From NCBI GenBank assembly GCA_007115705.1, contig QXEO01001827.1:124001-188000 (forward strand): DNA of 64,000 bases, read 5' to 3'. Origin of the DNA: Dactylis glomerata (taxonomy: Eukaryota > Streptophyta > Magnoliopsida > Poales > Poaceae). The translations under genes and the position numbers were made by a program. Positions 55,710-64,000 of the stretch are shown piece after piece (within the stretch, counting starts at the first letter, position 1; every line of letters starts with the position of its first letter). The notes beneath the pieces are model-generated. The model was not told the DNA's origin, did not search any database, and saw nothing but the letters and a program-made list of their open reading frames with translations.

Positions 55710-56222
55710 ATGCCACCAGACAACACCGAGCCACAACCACTGGAGGGTGAAGCCTTGCAGGCTCACATCACCAAACTTTTGTCTGATCATATGCAGGATG
55801 TGGACAAGCGTTTTAGTGACACGATGGAGCAACTCGAGGGACTCGAGACCACCTTCACTGCCAAACTTGACGCTAAATTCCAGGAGGTGCTAGCACGCTT
55901 ACCACCTCCACCGCCGGCTCACGCGCCTCCTCCACAGCCGACTCGCGTGGCTCCTCCACCGACCTTTTTGGGACGTGCACAGCGCATTCTCCATCAACCG
56001 GCACAAACTTCGGTTGCGGGTGCTACTTCGGGCACTACGGCTGCTGGCGTTGCAGGAGCTACGGGTGTTACACAGGCCCGTGATGCACAGTTGGATGATT
56101 ATTATGGGGAAGATGAGTACGAGGGCGAGTACGCGGACGACTTCACAGTTGATCAGCCACCTGGTCGTCCTCGGCCCTATATTCGCCGTCCACCTCCTCG
56201 TCCATTGGTACGTGATGATGAC
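55710..56222 (+). pseudogene. element P Gag, N-terminal fragment
   Basis: ATG 55710 opens M-P-P-D-N-T-E-P-Q-P. A helical segment (A-H-I-T-K-L-L-S-D-H-M-Q-D-V-D-K-R-F) is followed by a Pro-rich hinge (residues ~75-100), an Ala/Thr/Gly-rich stretch, an acidic Y-Y-G-E-D-E-Y cluster and a Pro/Arg-rich end. This matches the variable N-terminus of CRM-type Gag ahead of the conserved Gag domain. It is cut at 56222 by T2 before that domain. Confidence 0.7.
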
Positions 56223-56556
56223 TGACAAGGGTATAGTTAATAGAGCCCGTTGGTTGAGTACCCCTGAGGCCCGATAAGCTAGGCCCAATTGTAATGATAG
56301 TCGAATACGAGTTCTCACCGTATGTCGATATTGTAATCTGTATCGTACCCTACCCGATCCTCGAGACCTGGCCACCTATATATAGGGGCCAGGAGGGGAC
56401 GGTGGAGGGCAGATTGAAAGCAAGCCAAGTTGAACACCCAAGCTTACTTTCGACGCATACCTATTTTGACTAACTTCACCTTCGAGTTCATCCGACGCCC
56501 TATCTCCCCGATCCTAAGTCCTTCATCTAGGACATTTGTCGAGTTAACCCTCGTCA
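56223..56556 (+). repeat. 5' LTR of T2
   Basis: 334 bp, TGACAAGGGTATAG...CCCTCGTCA, with TATATATA at 56377-56384. It aligns with the T1 LTR. The 3' LTR is outside the window. Confidence 0.82.
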
Positions 56557-56866
56557 ATTGGCGCCGACCGTGGGATCTTGGGCATTGGAATCATGAATTT
56601 GACGGCTTTTTTCGCTTTTAGCCAACAACACTTCAGAAGTCGACGGAAGTCAAGAGATGGAATTAACCATTGGAAGTTTGAGCATCCTCATCGGGCCATC
56701 GGGCTCGTCTCGCCTTTCGGATCCGACGAAACAAGATCAAGATCCGTCGGCAAGTGAGCCCGAAACAGTAGTAATGATGGAATATTCCGACGGCTCATCC
56801 AGTGAGGTAAACTCGCCGGTCAGCCTAGAAGAAGTGCAAAAAGGGAGAATTGCAGAAGACAACAAA

Positions 56867-57426
56867 TGATAAGGATCACGCCGGAGATCCTATGAGTTTT
56901 GTCCCGATCTTTCACAGCAAGTCAACCCGGATAAATAGTCTTCCAATAACGCGAAGAACGTCACCTGAAGACGAGGAAGAATCCAGCAAGCAATGTGATG
57001 ATGAACACCACGCCTCAAACCAAAGCACGACAATCCTTGATGAACACAAGAACCTTCGCAGCAACTTTATTCGATAACACGGCAGCGCCGTTTCCCCGGA
57101 GGGATGATACACGATGGAGCACACGATAGTTTTAGACTAAACAACTAAACTCCCTAAACCCTAGACTGCTGGCCTCCTTATATAGATGGCTAGAAAACTG
57201 TTGGGCTTGGACAGGCCCAAACCCAAAACACACAATAAAACCTAGGTGGCCCATAACATGACCTAGCACACAGAATAACATAAGCAGATATGTAAATTGC
57301 TGACACAACCTTAGACTAAATTATTTCATATCGTAGGTCGTCCTGGCGTGCCAATCAGCAACGAGCTTCCCTCATCTTGGTGGAGTCCTAAAATTGGGCT
57401 TCACCTCCTCCTTCGTGCCCATATCA
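56867..57426 (-). repeat. 3' LTR of G4
   Basis: 560 bp, on the minus strand TGATATGGGCACG...GATCCTTATCA. Same family as the 556-bp LTRs but more diverged in its R/U5 part, where it resembles the fold-back arms at 28009-29090. Confidence 0.92.
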
Positions 57427-59018
57427 TCCTCCCCCCCTTCAAAAAGCGTTGTCCCCAACGCGTGAGGGTCTGCTCGAAAGGGTGGCGGAATATCAACAAT
57501 AGCACCATGCATATTCGCCGTCTTCAAGTCCTGCTTGCCTTCCTCACCACATCCTCCCTCTTGGCCTGCTCGACTTGATACAGCCCTGGGTGGTTGCACC
57601 TCTTTGCATCGCCAAATGAATTTGTACTTAGGCGCCTCCACCTTCTTCTTCTCAATCCTTGCTGGAACCTTGCGTTGCTGAACATGAACCTGCTTAGCAC
57701 GACCCCGCAAAGTAGTAATGCCCGGGCCACACAACTGACGAACACGTCCATCTTTGCCTGTATGCACACGTACTGCGGCTCCAACAAAACATCTCCGAGG
57801 TGTTCGAACAAAACTGTGGCTGATTACCCGCGGCACCATATGCACCGGAACATGATCAGCACCACGGTCATCGGTCTGAACACCCATGTCAACACGAACT
57901 GGAAGTGGAACAGATGGAACACATGCTGACATATCCTTCCCTTCATCAATAAGAGGCTTGACATCAACCGGCTTGTCACTAACAAGAACAACTGGCTTGT
58001 CATCTATAGGCTTGGCTGAAACAATATCATGAATGACGCTTTTCGCATCATGCTCCTCATGCTGCACCTTAGCTAGCCCTGGGTGTGGCTTAGCTGTATG
58101 CAACTTCTCCTTGCGAACCACCAGCTCAACATCAGACTTTATTTGATCATCCTGTAGAGGTTTCAAAGTCCGCGGTTTACCATCATGCACAAAAGAATAT
58201 GTATTTGCTCTTCCAGCATGAGTAACATTGCGATCATACTGCCATGGACGTCCAAGTAATATCCCACACACCTCCAATGGCAACACATCGCACTCCACCT
58301 CATCAACATAATCACCAACTGTGAATGGCACACGTACTTTATGAGTAACCTTTAGCACACCGCAGCTATTCAACCACTCAACATGCTTAGGTTTAGAAAA
58401 ATGCCATGTGGACAACCCCAGTGATGCCACCACAGCCCTATTGATGCCATTACAGTAACTATCGCTGTCAATAATCAGTTTGCATGCCTTCTCCTTGATG
58501 GTGCACTGTGTTTGAAAAAGGCTGCATCGCTGATTCCTCCTTATCGCCTCATCACCATTGGACAATTTGTGAAGTTGTATACTCATACCTCTCAATGGTG
58601 TGTCATCTCCATCAACTTTGGCTTGTACCATTGGAACAACCGCCTTGTCTGATTCCACGGTCTTGAACAAAAATCGAGTACGCAGAAATTGCTTAAAAAC
58701 CTCCCAACGAGATGTTTCAAGTGTGATGCCCTTTGCGCACTGTTCTTCATGCCACCAACCAGCCACCTGCGTACCAACACGCCGATGGGCAAGTACAAAT
58801 TCAGTAAAACCGCCAAACTTGCTATCACGGGCACGACATTGTGCAAAGCCACGCTCCATGTGAGATTCCCAAGACTCATACTCTGCAAACTTTGCAGCAC
58901 TGTTCAAACTCCACGTGATTTTAGTTGCATCATACCGAAAACCAGCCAAGATCTCTAAATAGTCACTGTAGATATCGTCCGCTTTGTCAGACAAACGGAC
59001 AGGCCTTGATGAACCCAT
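57372..59018 (-). CDS. G4 Gag-protease, intact
   Basis: 548 codons with no stop, from ATG 59018. A Gag-like N-terminal domain (about residues 20-150, with W-E-S-H-M, W-W-H-E-E and L-R-T-R-F-L motifs) is followed by a protease (about 180-290): K-L-I-I-D-S-D-S-Y at the active site, where G copies 1 and 2 have D-G-G, and I-L-L-G-R-P-W-Q-Y-D later. The remaining ~240 residues are basic, Lys/Arg/Val-rich and end in E-G-G-E-D-D plus 18 residues coded in the LTR. No zinc knuckle and no RT. The Asp-Ser-Asp triplet may impair proteolysis. Best preserved ORF in the window. Confidence 0.85.
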   Translation of the reverse strand: MGSSRPVRLSDKADDIYSDYLEILAGFRYDATKITWSLNSAAKFAEYESWESHMERGFAQCRARDSKFGGFTEFVLAHRRVGTQVAGWWHEEQCAKGITLETSRWEVFKQFLRTRFLFKTVESDKAVVPMVQAKVDGDDTPLRGMSIQLHKLSNGDEAIRRNQRCSLFQTQCTIKEKACKLIIDSDSYCNGINRAVVASLGLSTWHFSKPKHVEWLNSCGVLKVTHKVRVPFTVGDYVDEVECDVLPLEVCGILLGRPWQYDRNVTHAGRANTYSFVHDGKPRTLKPLQDDQIKSDVELVVRKEKLHTAKPHPGLAKVQHEEHDAKSVIHDIVSAKPIDDKPVVLVSDKPVDVKPLIDEGKDMSACVPSVPLPVRVDMGVQTDDRGADHVPVHMVPRVISHSFVRTPRRCFVGAAVRVHTGKDGRVRQLCGPGITTLRGRAKQVHVQQRKVPARIEKKKVEAPKYKFIWRCKEVQPPRAVSSRAGQEGGCGEEGKQDLKTANMHGAIVDIPPPFRADPHALGTTLFEGGEDDMGTKEEVKPNFRTPPR

Positions 59019-59287
59019 ACCTGAATATTGCGAATAAATTTGTTCAAAACTGAACGGAGTAGTCTCCTTGCTGTATGCAGACGGTCAAGAAAACCAATAT
59101 AAAATTTTGCACTGATCTGAAATATCTTGTGTTGCTTCTAGTAATCTGTCACACAAAAATCTGCAAAAATCTGTACAAACTGAAGCAAAACAGTAGTAAC
59201 TAGCTAATAGGGACGGGTGAGACACACAAGAGATGCAGACTCGCGGCGCGCCAGGGGGCAGACACTCTCCGCGGTAAGGCGAAAACG
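59019..59287 (-). other. G4 leader remnant
   Basis: 270 bp of untranslated sequence between the ATG and the LTR stub, resembling the 3' part of the other G leaders (TGTCTGCCC...GGCGCGCC near 59247-59262). The initiator-Met primer site and most of the leader are absent. Confidence 0.55.
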
Positions 59288-62156
59288 AGACGAGCTTCCC
59301 TCATCTTGGTGGAGTCCTGAAATTGGGCTTCACCTCCTCCTTCGTGCCCATATCAACAAAGCAAAGGATAACTTCAATGCAGAAATCCAACTCGACGATC
59401 TCATGATCTGCCTCGACGATATCTCAGACAAATCAACAGACACATGGAAGACAGGGTTAGAGCTTTCTGAAGATGGCGACTCGATCTTCTCAAGTCTCAA
59501 TGGCAACATCGGCAAGCAATGCCAGGTACTCGCCATTGTGGGAGACAACTCAAAGGAATTCGACAAAAATAGCAACCCAGTGATAAATCCAGCAAATATC
59601 GACAGAGGAGCAAATCACCTAGCAGAAGGGCAAACAGTAGAATCCCTCACAACCAGGGAAAAAATTCGACTATCAGTCGATGAGTGGAAAATAATAAGAG
59701 AAGCCGTAGAACACGGCACGCCAATACCATCAAATTCCAGCAAAGACATGCTTTTTGGGTATCATTACGCCCTAAGGCAGCAAGCAAAGCAATTAGCAAA
59801 GGAGAAGACAGAGATACAAAGAAGGAAAAATTCAGCCATTGCAGCTAGCGAAGCTGCTCGTAAAGCACGAAGCGACGCATCATACAGCAACGCAAGGAAA
59901 AATCGTCGACATGGCTCAAGGTATGATAACCTCGAGTACTCCGATAGGCAAAGTATTTTGAAAAACCTCGACTCATCCTTCCTATCGGTCGACGAGCAGG
60001 GGAACATCCTACCAAAAAACCCCGAAGCAGCGTTAGTAGCAGCGCAAGCATATCTGCTCACAACTCGACCAAGTCCAGGAGATCCTAGGGAGCACATGCA
60101 TAGAGCAGCATTGAACGGACTCAACATGGTAGGCCACAAACTATCGGCAAAAGGAGAAGAAGCACATCATCACAAGGAAGTACACAAAGCAAGGTCACCT
60201 CGCCATCACAACAGTCCTCGGCATAGAAGCAGCAAGCACCGATCTCGATCGCCATCACTTAAACAACACGATGGGACTCGAAGATCGCGATCCCCAAATG
60301 AAAAACGCGACTATGAAGACGACGAAAAAGAGATGGGGGCATCGTGCTTTACCCGCAGGGTTCGCACCACTCCAGTTCCCAAGGGATTCAAGCTACCTCA
60401 TGATCAGCAGAAGTACGATGGATCACAGGAACCACAATCGTGGCTCACAGATTACTTACAAGCAGTTCAAATATTAGGAGGAACCAAAGAAACAGCAATG
60501 CAAAGTTTGCAACTACACCTCACCGGTGCAGCAAGGTCATGGTTGAGCAAACTAGAGAAAGAATCCATTGGAAGCTGGGAAGACCTCACAAAGCAATTTA
60601 CAAGCAACTTCAGGTAGACATACAAACGGCCAGCATCAATAGAAGAAGTCAAAGCGTGCGTACAGCAACGCAACGAAACACTACGGGCATACATCCAAAG
60701 ATGGAGCCTCATCAAAAATTCAGCAGTCGAAGTTTCAGACGAAAGAGCAATAGACGCGTTCATCATCGGATTAAGGCGAAGAGACCTAGTCGAAGAGATG
60801 GGCAGAATCAAGCCGAAAACAGTGTCAGAACTCATGGACACGGCAAACAGATTTGCAGATGGAGAAGATGCGTGCAACAACAAGCGCATGCGATCTCCAG
60901 AGGACGACAGAAGGAACAGATATGGAAGTCAAAGGAGACGATCCCGAAACTACGACATCTACGGCTCGCATAGACAAGTCGCCGCAGGATATAAAGACAA
61001 CAGCTATCAAGGAAATGATCGCAGAAGCTCGGGATATCGAAGCTACGGAAAGGAGGACTATAAGAAGTTCCCTACAAGAGAATCTAGAGAGTACAACCCA
61101 TCACCAGAAGATATGCTCAACGGGCCTTGTCATATACACTCAGCGTTCGTCGACGGGAAGCGAGTATCAAGGCACGCAATGAAAGACTGCACAACATTCT
61201 TAAAACTACAAGAAGCAACAATAAACAAACAAACCGAAGCAAGGCGACAAGGATTCGAAGGAAGCAACAATCCTCCGACAAATCAGCAAGGAAACAATGG
61301 AGCTCTTCAAGGGCAAGACCAGCAGAACAAGGGACACGACGACGATGAAGGGTATGTCCCATCAAAAGGACACATCACAGCAATGATACAACCTGTGCCT
61401 AAGTCGAACAAAGAAGAAAAGAGTATAACTCGACAAGTCAATCTAGCAGTCATTTCACCCCCAGCCGCCACAGAGTATCTGCATTGGTCAGAACAACCAA
61501 TTGAGTTCAACAGAGAAGACCACCCTATAACAGTACCTCGGCTAGGAAACGCGCCTCTGGTACTCAAAGCTCAAATCGGCGTGTATGATGTCGACAGAAT
61601 ATTCATGGACGCAGGAAGTGGGATTAACCTGATATACGCAAAAACACTGAGGGCAATGCACATATCGCTGGAGTTCCTAAAACCAACAGATTGTTCCTTC
61701 CACGGGATCGTGCCAGGAAGTGCCAACTACCCACTGGGTCGGATAGCACTTAATGTTTGCTTCGGCAACTGACAAAACTACAGGAGAGAAAAGCTCGACT
61801 TCAAAGTCATGGACTGGCCATCTCAATATCACGCAATCCTCGGACGACCCGCGTTCTCGCGATTCATGGCAGTACCTCACTACACATATCTGGTACTCAA
61901 AATGCCAGGTCCAAGGGGAATAATTACAGTCAAAGGAAGTTTCGAAGTCTCAGACCTCTGCAACAGGGAGTTCCACAAGATGGCGCAAAACTTTGGCATG
62001 ACAGCCAACTATGCAGAAAAGGTGAAGAACACGACTGCAGAAGGCATCAAGCTACTCGAGGGACGCGCTACAGAGCCCGAGACAAAGAAACCACGAGTAG
62101 AAGCATCAGGAGAAGACAAAGACGCGGGAAAAGAAGAACAAACCATGATAGCATAA

Positions 62157-62441
62157 GCATCAAAAGAGTAGAATAGAAAAGTAACGGCTGTAAAAGCCAC
62201 GAGTTATACCAGGGGCAATGCCCTCTAGATCCAGAACACAGGTCATAGGCCGGATCTCTTGGGTCACCCCATGTATCTTACATTACAAGTATAAATAAAG
62301 ACAAAGCGTTCCTCATATTCGAGTTTACAAGTCTTTCAACAAGAAGATGCGGCAAACGCACGAATCATACAAACACGCCTTGAGAATAAGTTTCAGACAT
62401 ATAGTCGCGAAATAAATAAACTCTCGCGTTCCACATATACC
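62157..62441. other. spacer between T2 protease and antisense gene
   Basis: Non-coding. Similar to 27121-27539 in T1, including the GGGTCACCCCATGTATCTTACATT region (62262-62285). Likely carries the 3' ends of both convergent transcripts. Confidence 0.4.
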
Positions 62442-64000
62442 TTACAACATCGGGTTGTCAGAATCATCTACGCCTAAAGGGTCTAAGTAGTGAAACTCGC
62501 GGAAAAATGCGGAGTCTTCTTGCAACAACTTGGCTATAATTCGTCGGGCAGGCTGCAAGGTACTCTCTAAGTGTACTCGAAGGCTTGCCCCACCAGGAGG
62601 ATAGCTCAGCGACATAGAACTGTAATTGAGTCTTGGATGCCACTTGCGTATCCACCCAAGAGCAAAGTTGGCACCTGCTACTAGGTTCAGTTCTATCAAC
62701 CGATGGATTCGCTGGCTGGATCTAAAAACGTCAAGGAGCAATGGAAAAGTAGCAGGCAGAGGATTGCGAGGAAGCATCACCGAGTGCATAGTTACGAGAG
62801 CTCTCTTACAGCCATCCACTGCCTCGCCAATGTGCTGGGCACGGTCCTGAAGCAATACAATAGCGCTTCGGCGTTGAGGATCAGACCATAAATTTTCAAC
62901 ACCTGCGGACATCTTCTCCAGAGCTGCGCTTCATTCGGTAACCCGACGATCTTCAGCAGCGAAGTCTAAGCAAGTGCCTGTAAGGGCATAGGATATCACA
63001 AAAGCAACAGTACAAAGAAAAGGAAATAAGTCGAGAGGAAGCTCACATCGCAACATTTCACAGGCGGATTCGACGATACCAAGAATGAAAGAATTGCATT
63101 CTTCGTGATGCAAAATCCTTGCTGTCAAGCTGGACACTTCATCACTAAGAACCGACACATGCTTCGTTAGAGCAGAAGTTTTGCTAGCCTTATCAAACGC
63201 CATCTGAGCTTGGCGTTTGGCTGAAGTCAAGCGAACCTCAAGGTCAGAAATCCTCACCGAATATTCTGTGCACTGATTGCATCGACTAGGAGTCGACGAA
63301 ATCTGAGACCCGAACACACGGGTAGGAGAAGGAGCAGGACCGTGAGTCAAAGGATCATTGGCACGCATCGACTGCAAGCCAAAGGGGAAAGAAAGGAGAA
63401 ACATTTCAGAGAGACAGCATAATACTTCATACGCCAGAAATATATTTACATAAGTACAACACCCTATGACTAAGGTTCTCGGGTTGCACCCAACTAAAGT
63501 TTTTTGCATCCAAAAGGAGAAAAACTAAAAGCTACAAAGGAAGCCGAGTCTACGCCACCTCAGCATTGTGTTCCATGGCAGAAGAGGGTACGGCAGCTTC
63601 CTCGCCAGAAGTCGATGGTGGTACTGGATTTTCCGCCGCTGAAGCTGGTGCAGCAGGCACCGCAGAGGCTGCCAAAGGAGAAATAGTTGTCAGCAATGCG
63701 GGTGCCAACTTCTTCGCCCTCTTGAAGAAAACCTTCATCTCGTCACGGGTGTGGCCATGAGGGGAGCTAACCCTCTCCCAGTCAAAGTTCGTCCCATGAG
63801 CGAGAGAAAGCGCAATAGCACCCTCGGCACCGCGCTTAATGGAAAGGCCTTTCAGCTGGAGAGTAGGGTCTTCAGTGGTATCGAAGGACTTGGCAAGTTC
63901 AGTCAAGTTGTCCTTTGGAATTGTCGCCCTTTTCTTCGGCCACAAGCCGGCAAACAGCCGTGATAGAACGCGGCTAACTAACTCAAAGGTCTCCTGGATA
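62442..64000 (-). pseudogene. T2 antisense gene (multi-exon, 5' end outside window)
   Basis: Three coding blocks on the minus strand. 63945-63550 is basic, with R-A-K-K-L-A-P-A-L, then Ala/Pro-rich. 63371 to about 63050 is helical with D-L-E-V-R-L-T-S-A-K-R-Q-A-Q-M and S-V-L-S-D-E-V-S-S-L, a coiled coil. 62980-62442 has S-A-I-V-L-L-Q-D-R, M-L-P-R-N-P-L and R-I-H-R-L-I-E-L. CTTGCAG near 63372 and a GTGAGC...TTACAG interval (about 63048-62977) look like intron borders. One TGA (near 62931) interrupts block 3. T1 carries the same last block. The expected N-terminal gypsy-type domain would lie beyond 64000. Function unknown. Confidence 0.65.

Larger units (their letters stand above)
53695..56222 (+). 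mobile_element. CRM-like gypsy element P, 5' part
   Basis: 5' LTR, primer site TGGTATCAGATTTCAGG (54637-54653), leader and start of gag, then interrupted by T2. The LTR opens TGATGAGGACATCC like A's and encodes G-P-L-T-R-A-R-A-R-Q-L near its start, the C-terminal motif of a CRM-like Pol. The 3' remainder is beyond the window. The left target flank is ACCTT; the right partner is not visible. Confidence 0.8.
56867..59355 (-). mobile_element. G-family element G4 with truncated 5' LTR
   Basis: Flanked by a perfect ACAAA duplication (56862-56866 and 59356-59360). On the minus strand: only the first 68 bases of the 5' LTR (59288-59355), a short leader without a recognisable primer site, an intact Gag-protease ORF, polypurine tract GAAGGGGGGGAGGA and a full 3' LTR (56867-57426). 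No RT or integrase. Confidence 0.9.
56594..62156 (+). pseudogene. T2 Gag and aspartic protease, interrupted by G4
   Basis: ATG 56594 matches T1's start. An extra T in a T-run near 56605 shifts the frame. The N-terminus runs to 56866, G4 intervenes, and coding resumes at 59361. It holds a charged helical region, R/S-rich basic repeats (about 60190-60310), P-K-G-F-K-L-P-H-D-Q-Q-K-Y and L-T-G-A-A-R-S-W-L of the Gag domain, a second Gag half (R-A-Y-I-Q-R-W) and a protease with F-M-D-A-G-S-G-I-N-L (near 61605) and A-I-L-G-R-P-A-F (near 61840). Only two stops fall in the 59361-62156 part: TAG 60615 and TGA 61770. No zinc knuckle is evident, and no RT follows. Confidence 0.83.
56223..64000 (+). mobile_element. 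non-autonomous gypsy-type element T2 (Tat-like), containing G4
   Basis: 5' LTR (56223-56556), primer site TGGCGCCGACC (56559), Gag-protease on the + strand with only a few lesions, then an antisense gene running off the right edge. No RT, RNase H or integrase. G4 (56867-59355) is inserted in gag with an ACAAA duplication. Same family as T1. Confidence 0.82.

Noticed and set aside
59217..59360. Apparent start of T2 Gag upstream of 59361
   Set aside because: Belongs to the G4 leader and LTR stub. The true upstream part of T2 Gag is at 56594-56866.
1..64000. Host protein-coding genes, rRNA or CRISPR arrays
   Set aside because: No non-transposon domain, rRNA-like sequence or spaced direct-repeat array was seen on either strand.

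Overview
The window looks like intergenic DNA from a very large grass genome, most likely Triticeae (wheat, barley, rye or Aegilops). Every recognisable feature is a transposable element: Ty3/gypsy-type LTR elements, including families that encode only Gag-protease or no known protein, two decayed Ty1/copia elements with an Angela/BARE-type LTR, and the end of a CACTA transposon. I found no host gene, tRNA, rRNA or CRISPR array. Family letters (A, B, G, H, M/N, P, T) are working labels, not database names.

Left third (1-19275). A CACTA element (3' end at 19275) is broken by gypsy element A, which lies on the + strand. A has gag-protease at 1415-3460, RT at 3461-4482, RNase H and integrase at 15165-17112, and a 3' LTR at 16764-17677. 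Its 5' LTR is outside the window. A's RNase H is split by a 10.7 kb G-family composite (4483-15159). This composite holds three direct LTRs and one inverted LTR, two copies of a Gag-protease unit, a solo B-type LTR, and the minus-strand Gag-protease element H. Its outer LTRs are inverted and it is flanked by a near-perfect 5-bp target duplication.

Middle (19276-32875). In order: a fragment of a 'gypsy-type putative transposase' gene on the minus strand; an unassigned stretch; a decayed copia pol cut by element T1 (gag-protease plus an antisense gene); an inverted pair of G LTRs; a probable solo LTR; and a second decayed copia pol.

Centre to right (32876-51945). The Angela-type LTR of the second copia contains a deep nest. 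Element M (32977-50063, +) contains element B (37194-48055, -), whose LTR contains element N (37877-44902, -). Each step is supported by a 5-bp target duplication. M and N belong to one family that encodes an unfamiliar Cys-containing repeat protein and a second overlapping ORF. B is a non-autonomous relative of A: it keeps A's leader and a related LTR but carries a short protease-like ORF.

Right end (51946-64000). An intron-bearing gypsy-type gene is followed by element P (5' LTR, leader, N-terminal Gag). P is cut by T2 (LTR, gag-protease, antisense gene running off the window). T2 is cut by G4, a small element with an uninterrupted Gag-protease ORF.

A is the only element here whose visible part carries a complete set of enzymes, and it is dead: two nonsense codons plus the nested insertion. 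G, H, B, M, N and T show no RT or integrase and presumably relied on enzymes supplied in trans. A, B, G, H and M/N share initiator-Met primer sites, TGAT-starting LTRs and a polypurine tract that is read as an E/Q-x-G/R-x-D-D peptide, which suggests one common cis-acting toolkit.
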